Origin: Sporosarcina sp. FSL K6-2383
GTDB taxonomy: Bacteria > Bacillota > Bacilli > Bacillales_A > Planococcaceae
DNA length: 64,000 nt
Direction of reading: 5' to 3'
Assembly: GCF_038618305.1 (NCBI RefSeq)
Contig: NZ_CP152017.1
Span: 907,501 to 971,500, forward strand
In this document: one piece after another, positions 28,115 through 36,415 of the stretch
Position numbering within the stretch: position 1 is the stretch's first letter
Layout of the letters: each line of letters opens with the position of its first letter
Made by a program: the position numbers and the translations under genes
Notes under the pieces: generated by a model
The model's input: only the letters and a program-made list of their open reading frames with translations
Told to the model about the DNA's origin: nothing
Database searches by the model: none

Positions 28115-28879
28115 ATGACTGGTATATTGTTAGCACTACAGTTTTTTACAGCAATCCCAGTGACGAAAGAGCTACCGCTTGGACGCAAGGAAGTGACGTC
28201 GATGTATGTGGCGCTGCCATTTGTCGGAGCGGTAATTGGATTAGTGATGTATGTAGTATCAGTCCTCCTATTAGACGTCGTACATGTAGGTCCACTTCTT
28301 GCTGCGGTACTCGTGCTATTGGCTGGAATACTTTTGACTGGCGGCTTGCATTTGGATGGCTGGGCGGATACGGGCGATGCATTTTTTTCCTATAAAGATC
28401 GTGCGAAGCGATTAGAAATTCTGGATGATCCGCGTCTTGGTGCGTTTGGGACGATGGTGCTGGTGTTGCTTATTATTGTCAAAATTGCCTTGTTCCATGA
28501 AATCCTAACGCGGGGGGTGGGGAATATAGCTGTGTTCATCGTCATCCCTTTTTTAGCAAGAGCTGCTTTGAACGTTTATTTCACAACGGTTCCTCTTGCG
28601 AAAGATAAAGGAATAGCTCATTTCTTTAAGGATAAGATGGCCGGCAATGTGGTGATTGGTTGTTCATTGGTTGCTAGTACGGCGGTGTTGGTAGCTGTTG
28701 GTTTATGGATGAATAGTTTGCTCCTACCAGTTGGTTTGTTTACTGTACTGGTAGTTGCCCTTGTCATATTTCGTAGCTGGTCACTCAAACATTTTGGCGG
28801 CGTCAGCGGTGACTTATGCGGTGCTTTCATCGAAGGAACGGAGGCGTTGTTATGGATGACCGTTTTGTGCTTCATATAA
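28115..28879 (+). CDS. cobS: Adenosylcobinamide-GDP ribazoletransferase CobS
   Basis: A 254-residue membrane enzyme that condenses AdoCbi-GDP with alpha-ribazole (phosphate) to give the finished cobamide. The signature GGLHLDGWADTGDAFFSY followed by DDPRLGAFG is present, with six or so hydrophobic helices. It starts two bases after the CobQ-like stop and its end overlaps cobC by 28 bp. Confidence 0.94.
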   Translation: MTGILLALQFFTAIPVTKELPLGRKEVTSMYVALPFVGAVIGLVMYVVSVLLLDVVHVGPLLAAVLVLLAGILLTGGLHLDGWADTGDAFFSYKDRAKRLEILDDPRLGAFGTMVLVLLIIVKIALFHEILTRGVGNIAVFIVIPFLARAALNVYFTTVPLAKDKGIAHFFKDKMAGNVVIGCSLVASTAVLVAVGLWMNSLLLPVGLFTVLVVALVIFRSWSLKHFGGVSGDLCGAFIEGTEALLWMTVLCFI

Positions 28880-29436
28880 TTCGCCATATGCCGACCGCTG
28901 GTAATGAACAGCGTAAGTATATTGGCTGGACAGATGAACCGATTATAGCGACGGACGTTAGGTGTCAGATATCAGCAAAGGTTGTTGTAGGTAGCGATTT
29001 GCTACGTGCAAGGCAGACAGCCGCCCTTTATTTCCCAGAAGCGATATATGAAGCAAATTCGAATTGGCGTGAATGTCATTTTGGGGATTTTGAAGGAAAA
29101 ACGTATGACGACCTTGAAAAGGATATGGATTATCGTCGGTGGATTGACGATCCTTATCAAAATGCACCGCGTGGTGGTGAAAGTTTGTTGGTGCTTGAAC
29201 AGCGTGTACTATCTGCTTTGAAGCGGGTTTCAAATGATATGGTGATTGTGACGCATGGTGGTCCGATTCGGCTCATGTTGACGAGGTTTTCACCAATAGA
29301 CAAAGAATTTTGGTCATGGTCGATTCCGCATGGCACAGGTTATCAGATGGAATGGGCAAGTGAAAAAGCGTTTAAGGAGGGGCAGCGGTGCATATCATTA
29401 TCGGCGGTGCTCATAACGGCAAACGAGGCTACGTGA
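28852..29436 (+). CDS. cobC: Alpha-ribazole phosphatase-like histidine phosphatase
   Basis: A 194-residue phosphoglycerate mutase-like phosphatase. The catalytic RH is in IIRHMPTAGN, where Met replaces the usual Gly of the RHG motif; the second histidine is in THGGPIR and the acid in WRECHFGDFEGKT. CobC dephosphorylates alpha-ribazole phosphate or cobalamin phosphate. ATG 28852 follows GGAGG inside cobS. Confidence 0.82.
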   Translation: MDDRFVLHIIRHMPTAGNEQRKYIGWTDEPIIATDVRCQISAKVVVGSDLLRARQTAALYFPEAIYEANSNWRECHFGDFEGKTYDDLEKDMDYRRWIDDPYQNAPRGGESLLVLEQRVLSALKRVSNDMVIVTHGGPIRLMLTRFSPIDKEFWSWSIPHGTGYQMEWASEKAFKEGQRCISLSAVLITANEAT

Positions 29437-29783
29437 ATACGATGTTGGCGGGACGGGAAGTCGAGTGGTTTGAAGGTGTTATACCGAAATATTCGGAAGC
29501 GCGTCAGGTAATGGTTGTTGCGGGCATTGAGAAATGGCTTGCAGAAACAGATTTGTCGGAAGCAGATGCGGTTGACTATGTGTTGGCAGCAGTTGCTGAT
29601 CGTGATGTAATTGTCGTTTTGACCGACATCGGACGGGGAATTGTACCGATAGATGCACAGCAAAGAAAGTTGCGCGATACTTGTGGACGGCTCTATCAGC
29701 GGTTGATGGTGGAGGCAGATGAAGTGACTAGAATTTGGTATGGTCTTGCACAAACTTTAAAGAAAAGGGGAGAGGTAGTATGA
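29388..29783 (+). CDS. CobU-like protein with degenerate P-loop
   Basis: A 131-residue protein with the C-terminal part of CobU (LTDIGRGIVPIDAQQRKLRDTCGRLYQRL) but a shortened N-terminus whose P-loop is altered (GGAHNGKRGY). The DCLT and histidine segments are absent. It may be a regulatory or structural partner of CobU, or a relic. The GTG at 29388 follows AAGGAGGGG. It overlaps cobC by 49 bp and the adenosyltransferase by 4 bp, so it is kept within tight operon packing. Confidence 0.7.
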   Translation: MHIIIGGAHNGKRGYVNTMLAGREVEWFEGVIPKYSEARQVMVVAGIEKWLAETDLSEADAVDYVLAAVADRDVIVVLTDIGRGIVPIDAQQRKLRDTCGRLYQRLMVEADEVTRIWYGLAQTLKKRGEVV

Positions 29784-30361
29784 AAATTTATACACGCACA
29801 GGAGATAAAGGGCAAACAAGTTTAATAGGCGGACGTGTTGACAAGGATAGTTTGCGAGTAGAAGCGTATGGCACGATGGACGAATTGAATTCATTCGTCG
29901 GAAAGGCAATGACAGAGCTGGATGCGACTATTTTCGCAGATATGCTGGAAGATTTGGAAGCCATTCAAAATGAATTATTTGACGGTGGCGGTGACCTTGC
30001 AAACGTGATGAAAGAGCGCCACTATAAATTAGCAGATGAGCCGATTGAAGTGTTGGAACAGCGCATTGACAAACTGATGGAAGAGGCACCGGAGCTTGAG
30101 CGATTCATATTACCGGGTGGATCACCAGCTGCAGCAACACTCCATATTGCACGAACGATTGCGAGACGTGCGGAGCGTCAAACAGTGACACTGATGAAGG
30201 CGGAAGAAGATGTGTCACCAGTCGTGCAGCGCTATTTAAATCGACTCTCCGACTATCTTTTCGTTGCTGCGCGTATCGCCAATGCACGGGTGAATGTACC
30301 AGACAATGAATATGTCCGTAGTGCCAAAGTGTTTAGAACGGATAAGAAAAAGGAGTCCTGA
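29780..30361 (+). CDS. pduO: ATP:cob(I)alamin adenosyltransferase, PduO type
   Basis: A 193-residue PduO-family protein that attaches the 5'-deoxyadenosyl group to cob(I)alamin. It starts MKIYTRTGDKGQTSLIGG (ATP-binding) and contains FILPGGSPAAATLHIARTI and RLSDYLFVAAR, all family signatures. ATG 29780 follows AGGGGAGAGG. AdoCbl produced here would serve the IcmF mutase encoded downstream. Confidence 0.95.
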   Translation: MKIYTRTGDKGQTSLIGGRVDKDSLRVEAYGTMDELNSFVGKAMTELDATIFADMLEDLEAIQNELFDGGGDLANVMKERHYKLADEPIEVLEQRIDKLMEEAPELERFILPGGSPAAATLHIARTIARRAERQTVTLMKAEEDVSPVVQRYLNRLSDYLFVAARIANARVNVPDNEYVRSAKVFRTDKKKES

Positions 30362-30363
30362 AA

Positions 30364-30849
30364 ATGAAATTAAGAAGGATGACATTAACGGCATTGTTCG
30401 TAGCGATGTGTGCGGTTGGTGGTTTAATCAAAATTCCGTCGGCTGTCGGTTCGCTGGCGCTTGATACGGTACCAGCTCTTGTGTCGGCTGCCTTTTTACC
30501 ACCTGTTTTTTCGGGGATTGCATCTATGTTAGGTCATACGGCTTCTGCGATGTATGCGGGATTTCCATTAGGACCATTCCATGTGATTATCGCACTTGAA
30601 ATGTTTGTGATTATATTGATTTTTGCAAGTATGCATCAAGCGGGTTTCTCCGTTATGAAATGGGTATTCTTTGTTATCGCCAATGGCTTGCTTGCGCCAC
30701 TCCCATTTTATTTCCTAGTGTCACCAGCATTTTTCATTGGGATATTACCATCAATAGTTGTTGCAACTGTGCTGAATGCAGTAGTGGCCGCTGTCGTTTT
30801 GCCAGCACTTAAGCATGTTGTGGTAGATCGCATGGGGGCTTTACGGTGA
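30364..30849 (+). CDS. cblT: Alpha-ribazole transporter CblT (ECF S-component-like)
   Basis: A 161-residue hydrophobic protein with about five helices and the S-component-like start LTALFVAMCAVGGLIKIP. Position directly before cblS matches the CblT/CblS alpha-ribazole salvage pair described in Listeria and Geobacillus. It would import alpha-ribazole, replacing endogenous CobT-based synthesis. No ECF ATPase genes are in the window. The last bases overlap cblS (GTGA). Confidence 0.8.
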   Translation: MKLRRMTLTALFVAMCAVGGLIKIPSAVGSLALDTVPALVSAAFLPPVFSGIASMLGHTASAMYAGFPLGPFHVIIALEMFVIILIFASMHQAGFSVMKWVFFVIANGLLAPLPFYFLVSPAFFIGILPSIVVATVLNAVVAAVVLPALKHVVVDRMGALR

Positions 30850-31529
30850 GAAATGCTATCGAGATTGGTAATGGTTTTATTGTCACAACGGATAATTCAG
30901 GTGGCATCGGTGAAAAGCCAGGCGATATGGTTGCCGCCCCAGACCATGTTACGGCCTATTTTGCTGCGCGTGTCGCTTTGCTCGAACAATGGGCGAGTCA
31001 TGCAGAACCTGTAACTGTGATGATCCACAATTTTAGCGGCAGTGCGAGTTGGGACAAATACGTGGCGGGTGTGACGGATTTATTCGAAGAGGCGGGGCTG
31101 GTAGTTCCTCCGATTAGCGGTAGTACGGAAACGAATATGGAGCTCGTACAGTCCGCGGTTGCAGTGACAATGATTGGCAAGAAAAAAGGGTGGTCGTCTA
31201 ATGCCGAAACTAGATGGTTTATATATGGAACCCCCCTTGTTGGCAATGAAGTGCTAGAGCGTAAAAAAGAAGTTGCGTCACTTCGGCTACTTCGAGAAGC
31301 ATTAGAGGACGGCATTGTCCAACAAATCTGGCCAGTCGGCTCAAGCGGCGTTTTGGAAGAGGTCCGTCACATGACAGATGATAGATTGGCACAAGTCGAA
31401 ACCGTGCTAGATTCAACGAAATCTGCGGGTCCGGCTACTGCCATTCTTGTGGCGATACCGATAGAGAAAATAGCTGAAGCCGAAGTCCATTTTGGAGCAT
31501 TGCTGAATAAAATACAGATTATGAGTTGA
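30846..31529 (+). CDS. cblS: Alpha-ribazole kinase CblS
   Basis: A 227-residue protein with a PurM/AIR synthase-like N-terminus (FIVTTDNSGGIGEKPGD, then FAARVALLEQ) as reported for CblS, which phosphorylates alpha-ribazole to alpha-ribazole phosphate for CobS. Identification rests on this fold, size and the cblT partner. It starts with GTG overlapping cblT and closes the 13-gene B12 operon. No cobT is visible. Confidence 0.8.
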   Translation: MRNAIEIGNGFIVTTDNSGGIGEKPGDMVAAPDHVTAYFAARVALLEQWASHAEPVTVMIHNFSGSASWDKYVAGVTDLFEEAGLVVPPISGSTETNMELVQSAVAVTMIGKKKGWSSNAETRWFIYGTPLVGNEVLERKKEVASLRLLREALEDGIVQQIWPVGSSGVLEEVRHMTDDRLAQVETVLDSTKSAGPATAILVAIPIEKIAEAEVHFGALLNKIQIMS

Positions 31530-31560
31530 AACCTGCGTCGTCATTGCAGGTTTTTTGAAT
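31528..31560 (+). terminator. Terminator after cblS
   Basis: AAACCTGC and GCAGGTTT form the stem, followed by TTTTG. Confidence 0.75.
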
Positions 31561-31583
31561 TTAGTAGCTAGTGATAGGTACGG

Positions 31584-31848
31584 GGGAGTCCAGTTTGCCG
31601 AAAAGGTATCCGAGTTCCGTAAATCGGTAGCCGAGTTCTCACGGGGTAGCTCAGTTTGTCGAAAAGGTAGCCCAGTTCCGCAAATCGGTAGTCGAGTTAT
31701 CGAAATCGGTAGCTGAGTTCTCCAGGGGTAGCTCAGTTTGTCGAAAAGGTAGCCCAGTTCCTCAAATCGGTAGTCGAGTTATCGAAATCGGTAGCCGAGT
31801 TCTCCAGGGGTAGCTCAGTTTGCCAAAAAGGTATCCGAGTTCATCTCC
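31584..31848. repeat. Tandem array 2 of 19/21-bp units (13 units)
   Basis: Thirteen units, most with the core GGTAGCCGAGTTC. Units are 21 bp except three of 19 bp and a shortened last copy. The 19-bp units recur every fourth unit, so 31645-31726 and 31727-31808 form an 82-bp higher-order repeat that differs at only a few positions. It fills the gap between the cblS terminator and the fadF promoter. Confidence 0.9.
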
Positions 31849-31893
31849 AATAATTCACCCAATACCATGAAATGTTCAAAACTTTAGGTTGAC

Positions 31894-31907
31894 TGAATGC
31901 TCATTCA
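31894..31907. promoter_or_regulatory. Candidate TetR (FadR-like) operator upstream of fadF
   Basis: TGAATGCTCATTCA is a near-perfect inverted repeat with the TGAATG/CATTCA half-sites of Bacillus FadR sites but closer spacing. A related 14-mer lies upstream of the thiolase gene. Confidence 0.5.
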
Positions 31908-31931
31908 TATTTTAAACTAATAAATAGAGTA

Positions 31932-31960
31932 TCGACAGAAAAGTTATTTTCCACTACACT
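31932..31960 (+). promoter_or_regulatory. Candidate promoter for fadF
   Basis: TCGACA and TACACT are 17 bp apart. A second possible -35 (TTGACT, 31889-31894) overlaps the operator. Confidence 0.45.
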
Positions 31961-31998
31961 ATCTGTACATCCATACACCAAGAAAGGGGAGAGGACAA

Positions 31999-34149
31999 AT
32001 GAGCCCATTACTGATTGCCAACTGGATTTTGTTTCTCGCAGTGACGGCATACGCATTAGCTTTGTTCACATACTTAATCAAAACACGTATTCAATTTATC
32101 AAACTTGGAAGAAAAGAAGAGTTTGATAACAACATCAAAGAACGTCTTCAGAAAATATGGGTTTACGTCTTCGGACAGAAAAAGTTATTGAAGGATAAGA
32201 AAAGTGGAGCGATCCACGTCATGTTCTTCTACGGATTTTTACTCGTCCAATTTGGAGCAATCGATCTTATTTGGAAAGGCTTGAAACCGGGATCGCATTT
32301 ACCATTCGGTCCAATCTATCCAGCCTTTACATTTTTCCAAGAAATCGTAGCACTTACGATATTAGTAGCAGTTGTTTGGGCATTCCATCGCCGCTACGTT
32401 GAAAAGTTGGTCCGTTTGAAGCGCGGATGGAAATCAGGTCTTGTTCTTATCTTCATCGGCGGCCTTATGCTATCAACACTATTAGCAAACGGTATGGGAA
32501 TGATTTGGCATGGTCACGAAGCATCCTGGTCAGAGCCAGTTGCATCGACAATTGCCACGATTTTTAGCTTCATGCCAACAACAGCAGCTGCTGCTATTTT
32601 TTACTTCGGCTGGTGGATTCATCTGTTAATTTTATTAACGTTCCTTGTCTATGTTCCACAATCGAAGCACGCGCACTTAATTGCAGGTCCTGCAAACGTT
32701 TACTTTCATCGTTTGGATAATGCGGGCAAGCTGAAAGCAATTGATTTCGAAGCGCTAGAAGATGAGGAAAATGAAGACGACATGCCGGCTCTCGGTGTGG
32801 GTAAAATCACTGATTTTACGCAACTACAAATGATTGATTTATATGCCTGTGTAGAATGTGGACGCTGTACGAATATGTGTCCGGCATCTGGAACAGGTAA
32901 AATGTTATCTCCGATGGATTTGATTACAAAATTACGAGATAACTTAACGAGCCACGGCGCACTTGTGACGAAACAAAAGCCATGGGTACCAACTTTCGCG
33001 TTTAACAACACAAAAGCTAACCAAATTGCATTTGCAGCTGGTCTTGAAGGCGCTTCAATGGATGATATTTACAGCCCGTCTTTGATTGGCGATATCATTA
33101 CAGAAGAAGAAATCTGGGCTTGCACAACTTGTCGTAACTGTGAAGACCAATGTCCAGTTATGAATGAGCATGTCGACAAAATTATCGACCTTCGCCGTTA
33201 TCTTGTTATGACAGAAGGAAAAATGGACCCGGATGCACAGCGTGCGATGACAAATATCGAGCGTCAAGGAAATCCGTGGGGCCTTAACCGTAAAGAGAAA
33301 GAAAAATGGCGTGAAGCACGTCCTGACCTTCATATTCCGACGGTGAAAGAATTGAAAAAAGCAGATGAAGAATTCGAGTACCTATTCTGGGTCGGCTCGA
33401 TGGGCGCATTCGATAATCGTTCACAAAAAATTGCCTTGGCATTCGTACATCTCATGAACGAGGCAGGCGTCAAATTCGCTATTTTGGGCAATAAAGAGAA
33501 GAACTCTGGTGACACACCACGTCGTCTAGGTAATGAGTTTTTATTCCAAGAACTCGCAACTGCCAATATTGAGGAATTTGAAAAAGCGGGTGTGACGAAG
33601 CTCGTCACGATTGACCCACATGCTTATAATATCTTTAAAAATGAATATCCTGATTTTGGCTTCAAAGCAGAAGTTATTCACCATACGGAATTACTTTATG
33701 AACTTGTTGTCCAAGGGAAATTGAAGCCGCAGCATGCAATCAATGAAACAATTACGTTCCATGATTCATGTTATCTAGGTCGTTACAACGATGTTTACGA
33801 TCCGCCACGCGAAATTTTGAAGGCCATTCCGGGTGTTACGCTCGTTGAAATGAAACGTAACCGCGAAGATGGAATGTGCTGTGGTGCAGGTGGAGGCCTC
33901 ATGTGGATGGAGGAAGATACAGGTCACCGCATTAACGTGGCGCGAACGGAGCAGGCGCTCGAAGTCAGCCCAGGCATTATCTCATCCGGTTGCCCATATT
34001 GCTTGACGATGCTATCCGACGGAACAAAAGCCGTTGAAGTGGAAGATAAAGTGGGCACATACGACATTGCGGAGCTTCTTGAACGCTCTATTTTCGGCGA
34101 AGATGCACAAGCAATCGAAGAGACAGAAGAAGAACCTGTTTTACAATAA
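31999..34149 (+). CDS. fadF: FadF-like iron-sulfur membrane oxidoreductase
   Basis: A 716-residue protein: about five N-terminal membrane helices (residues 1-225, NarI-like), two 4Fe-4S motifs CxxCxxCxxxCP (Cys 284-294 and 375-385) and two CCG-type domains, including CCGAGGGLMW near 627 and SSGCPYCLTML. By analogy to B. subtilis FadF (YwjF) it probably passes electrons from acyl-CoA dehydrogenases and ETF to the quinone pool. It has its own promoter and terminator. Confidence 0.88.
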   Translation: MSPLLIANWILFLAVTAYALALFTYLIKTRIQFIKLGRKEEFDNNIKERLQKIWVYVFGQKKLLKDKKSGAIHVMFFYGFLLVQFGAIDLIWKGLKPGSHLPFGPIYPAFTFFQEIVALTILVAVVWAFHRRYVEKLVRLKRGWKSGLVLIFIGGLMLSTLLANGMGMIWHGHEASWSEPVASTIATIFSFMPTTAAAAIFYFGWWIHLLILLTFLVYVPQSKHAHLIAGPANVYFHRLDNAGKLKAIDFEALEDEENEDDMPALGVGKITDFTQLQMIDLYACVECGRCTNMCPASGTGKMLSPMDLITKLRDNLTSHGALVTKQKPWVPTFAFNNTKANQIAFAAGLEGASMDDIYSPSLIGDIITEEEIWACTTCRNCEDQCPVMNEHVDKIIDLRRYLVMTEGKMDPDAQRAMTNIERQGNPWGLNRKEKEKWREARPDLHIPTVKELKKADEEFEYLFWVGSMGAFDNRSQKIALAFVHLMNEAGVKFAILGNKEKNSGDTPRRLGNEFLFQELATANIEEFEKAGVTKLVTIDPHAYNIFKNEYPDFGFKAEVIHHTELLYELVVQGKLKPQHAINETITFHDSCYLGRYNDVYDPPREILKAIPGVTLVEMKRNREDGMCCGAGGGLMWMEEDTGHRINVARTEQALEVSPGIISSGCPYCLTMLSDGTKAVEVEDKVGTYDIAELLERSIFGEDAQAIEETEEEPVLQ

Positions 34150-34189
34150 AACATTGCAGAACGATTAGTAATATCGTAGAATTAAAGAA

Positions 34190-34219
34190 ATGGGAGTGTC
34201 AGCACTCCCTCTTTTCTTA
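34190..34219 (+). terminator. Terminator after fadF
   Basis: GGGAGTG, TCA loop, GCACTCCC-type stem at 34192-34209, followed by TCTTTTCTT. Confidence 0.75.
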
Positions 34220-34228
34220 GAATTCAAT

Positions 34229-34242
34229 TGAGCGAGCGTTCA
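34229..34242. promoter_or_regulatory. Candidate TetR operator upstream of the thiolase gene
   Basis: TGAGCGAGCGTTCA; its reverse complement matches the fadF operator at 11 of 14 positions. The TetR gene 4.6 kb downstream in the same operon is the likely regulator. Confidence 0.45.
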
Positions 34243-34297
34243 GTCGGGTGTCACTCGATGTCCGGCACCAGACGCTGCCACTGTAATAAACCAAAAA

Positions 34298-34311
34298 TGA
34301 AAGCGCTAACA
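34298..34311. promoter_or_regulatory. CcpA cre site
   Basis: TGAAAGCGCTAACA fits every position of the cre consensus TGWAARCGYTWNCW and lies 24 bp before the thiolase start, where bound CcpA would block expression when glucose is available. Confidence 0.65.
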
Positions 34312-34334
34312 AAAATGAATGCGGAGGCGATACA

Positions 34335-35531
34335 ATGGCAAGAACAGTCATTTTAGACGGAGCAAGAACCCCGTTCGCAAAATTAGGCGGAGCATTACAA
34401 TCTTTAACGGCAAGTGATCTTGGCGGGATTGCGATTAAAGAAGCATTAAACCGAGCAGGTGTAAAAGAAGATAACGTTGATGAAGTCATTATCGGAACGG
34501 TATTGCAGGCGGCGCAAGGGCAAATCCCATCTAGACAAGCGGCAACAAAGGCAGGACTTCCATGGTCTGTGAAAACGGAAACCATTAACAAAGTATGTGC
34601 ATCTGGCATGCGTAGTGTCACGTTAGGTGACCAGCTTATCCGCCTTGGCGATGAGGAAGTCATTGTGGCAGGCGGTATGGAATCGATGTCCAATGCACCG
34701 TACTATTTACCAAAAGGTCGTTTTGGCTTGAAGATGGGGGATACACAACTCGTTGACGGCATGATCTATGACGGGCTTTCTTGTTCATTCTCACCAGACC
34801 GCGTTCATATGGGGACATACGGCAATTCAACAGCAGAAGAATTATCATTGACAAGAGAAGCACAGGACGAATGGTCGCTACGCAGTCATGAACGGGCTTT
34901 ACAAGCGATAGATAACGGCTTGTTCGCGGAAGAAATCATTGCCGTAGACATTCCGCAACGCAAGGGTAATCCGTTGACAGTAGATACAGATGAAGCACCA
35001 CGTCGTGACACATCACTGGAATCACTGGCAAAACTGCGTCCGGCATTCGGGAAAGATGGCACCATTACAGCTGGAAACGCACCAGGCGTCAATGACGGAG
35101 CATGTGCCCTTGTCTTGATGAATGAAGAGCGTGCACAACAAGAAGGTAAAACACCGTTAGCAATCATTATTGGTCATACGGAAGTAGCCATTGAACCACA
35201 AAACTTCCCGCAAACACCAGGCCTCGTCATTAACGAGCTATTGAAAAAGACAGGTAAGAAACTAGAAGATATTGATCTTTTTGAAATAAACGAAGCATTC
35301 GCAGCAGTCGCACTCGCAAGTGCACAAATTGCAGATCTTGATCCAGAAAAAGTGAACGTCAACGGTGGGGCAGTGGCACTTGGCCATCCAATCGGGGCAA
35401 GCGGAGCACGCATTATATTGACATTGGCGTATGAACTGAAACGACGTGGAGGCGGCATTGGTATTGCATCCATTTGTTCGGGTGGAGGCCAAGGCGACGC
35501 GATTATGATTGAGGTACCAAAATCTGAATAA
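34335..35531 (+). CDS. mmgA: Acetyl-CoA C-acyltransferase (thiolase)
   Basis: A 398-residue thiolase. The nucleophilic Cys88 is in [10 protein letters not shown], the catalytic His in [11 protein letters not shown] and the second Cys in CSGGGQGDA. It cleaves or condenses acetoacetyl-CoA-type substrates. It heads the operon thiolase-hbd-acd-acdA-tetR-icmF. The start follows GCGGAGGCG. Whether the main role is biosynthetic or degradative cannot be told from sequence; context favours degradation. Confidence 0.92.
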   Translation: MARTVILDGARTPFAKLGGALQSLTASDLGGIAIKEALNRAGVKEDNVDEVIIGTVLQAAQGQIPSRQAATKAGLPWSVKTETINKVCASGMRSVTLGDQLIRLGDEEVIVAGGMESMSNAPYYLPKGRFGLKMGDTQLVDGMIYDGLSCSFSPDRVHMGTYGNSTAEELSLTREAQDEWSLRSHERALQAIDNGLFAEEIIAVDIPQRKGNPLTVDTDEAPRRDTSLESLAKLRPAFGKDGTITAGNAPGVNDGACALVLMNEERAQQEGKTPLAIIIGHTEVAIEPQNFPQTPGLVINELLKKTGKKLEDIDLFEINEAFAAVALASAQIADLDPEKVNVNGGAVALGHPIGASGARIILTLAYELKRRGGGIGIASICSGGGQGDAIMIEVPKSE

Positions 35532-35550
35532 AGCCGGAGGAATCGACACA

Positions 35551-36402
35551 ATGAATATCAAAAAAGTAATGGTCATTGGAGCGGGGCAAATGGGTGGCGG
35601 CATTGCTCAAGTATGCGCACAAGCGGGCTTCGACGTAAAACTAAACGATATTAAGGAAGAATCCTTTATCAAAGGACTCGCAGTCATTACAAAGAACCTG
35701 TCACGTAATGTCGAAAAGGGCCGTATGACGGAGGATGAAAAAGCAGCTGTTCTTAGCCGCATCACAAAATCACTCGATCTACAAGATGCTTCAGACGTTG
35801 ACATCGTTATCGAAGCAGCTGTTGAAAATATGGATATCAAACGCTCGATTTTTGCTAAACTCGATGGTATCGCACCTGCACATGCCATTCTTGCATCCAA
35901 TACATCTTCTCTTCCAATCACGGAAATTGCAGCGGCGACAAGCCGACCAGAAAAAGTGATCGGTATGCATTTTATGAATCCAGTACCTGTCATGAAGCTT
36001 GTTGAAATTATCCGTGGTCTTGCCACGGCTGATGAAGTCTACAAAGCAGTCGAGGATATGACGGTGAAGTTGTCAAAAACACCAGTCGAAGTCAATGACT
36101 TCCCAGGATTCGTTGCCAATCGCATATTAATGCCGATGATTAACGAAGCCATCTACACATTGTACGAAGGTGTTGCGTCCATTGAAGCGATTGATGACGT
36201 CATGAAACTCGGTATGAATCATCCAATGGGACCTCTGCAACTCGCAGATTTCATTGGACTCGACACATGCTTATACATTATGGAAACGTTACATGAAGGA
36301 TTTGGGGATTCTAAATATCGACCGTGTCCATTGCTTAGAAAATATGTCAAAGCAGGCTGGTTAGGGAAGAAATCGGGTCGAGGTTTTTACGTCTACAACT
36401 AA
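35551..36402 (+). CDS. hbd: 3-hydroxybutyryl-CoA dehydrogenase
   Basis: A 283-residue two-domain enzyme with the NAD motif [11 protein letters not shown] at the N-terminus, SNTSSLPIT and the catalytic His segment [15 protein letters not shown], and a C-terminal 3HCDH domain ([14 protein letters not shown]). It oxidises 3-hydroxyacyl-CoA to 3-ketoacyl-CoA for the thiolase encoded upstream. ATG 35551 follows CCGGAGGAATC; the longer frame overlaps the thiolase gene. Confidence 0.93.
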   Translation: MNIKKVMVIGAGQMGGGIAQVCAQAGFDVKLNDIKEESFIKGLAVITKNLSRNVEKGRMTEDEKAAVLSRITKSLDLQDASDVDIVIEAAVENMDIKRSIFAKLDGIAPAHAILASNTSSLPITEIAAATSRPEKVIGMHFMNPVPVMKLVEIIRGLATADEVYKAVEDMTVKLSKTPVEVNDFPGFVANRILMPMINEAIYTLYEGVASIEAIDDVMKLGMNHPMGPLQLADFIGLDTCLYIMETLHEGFGDSKYRPCPLLRKYVKAGWLGKKSGRGFYVYN

Positions 36403-36415
36403 AGGGGAAACGATT

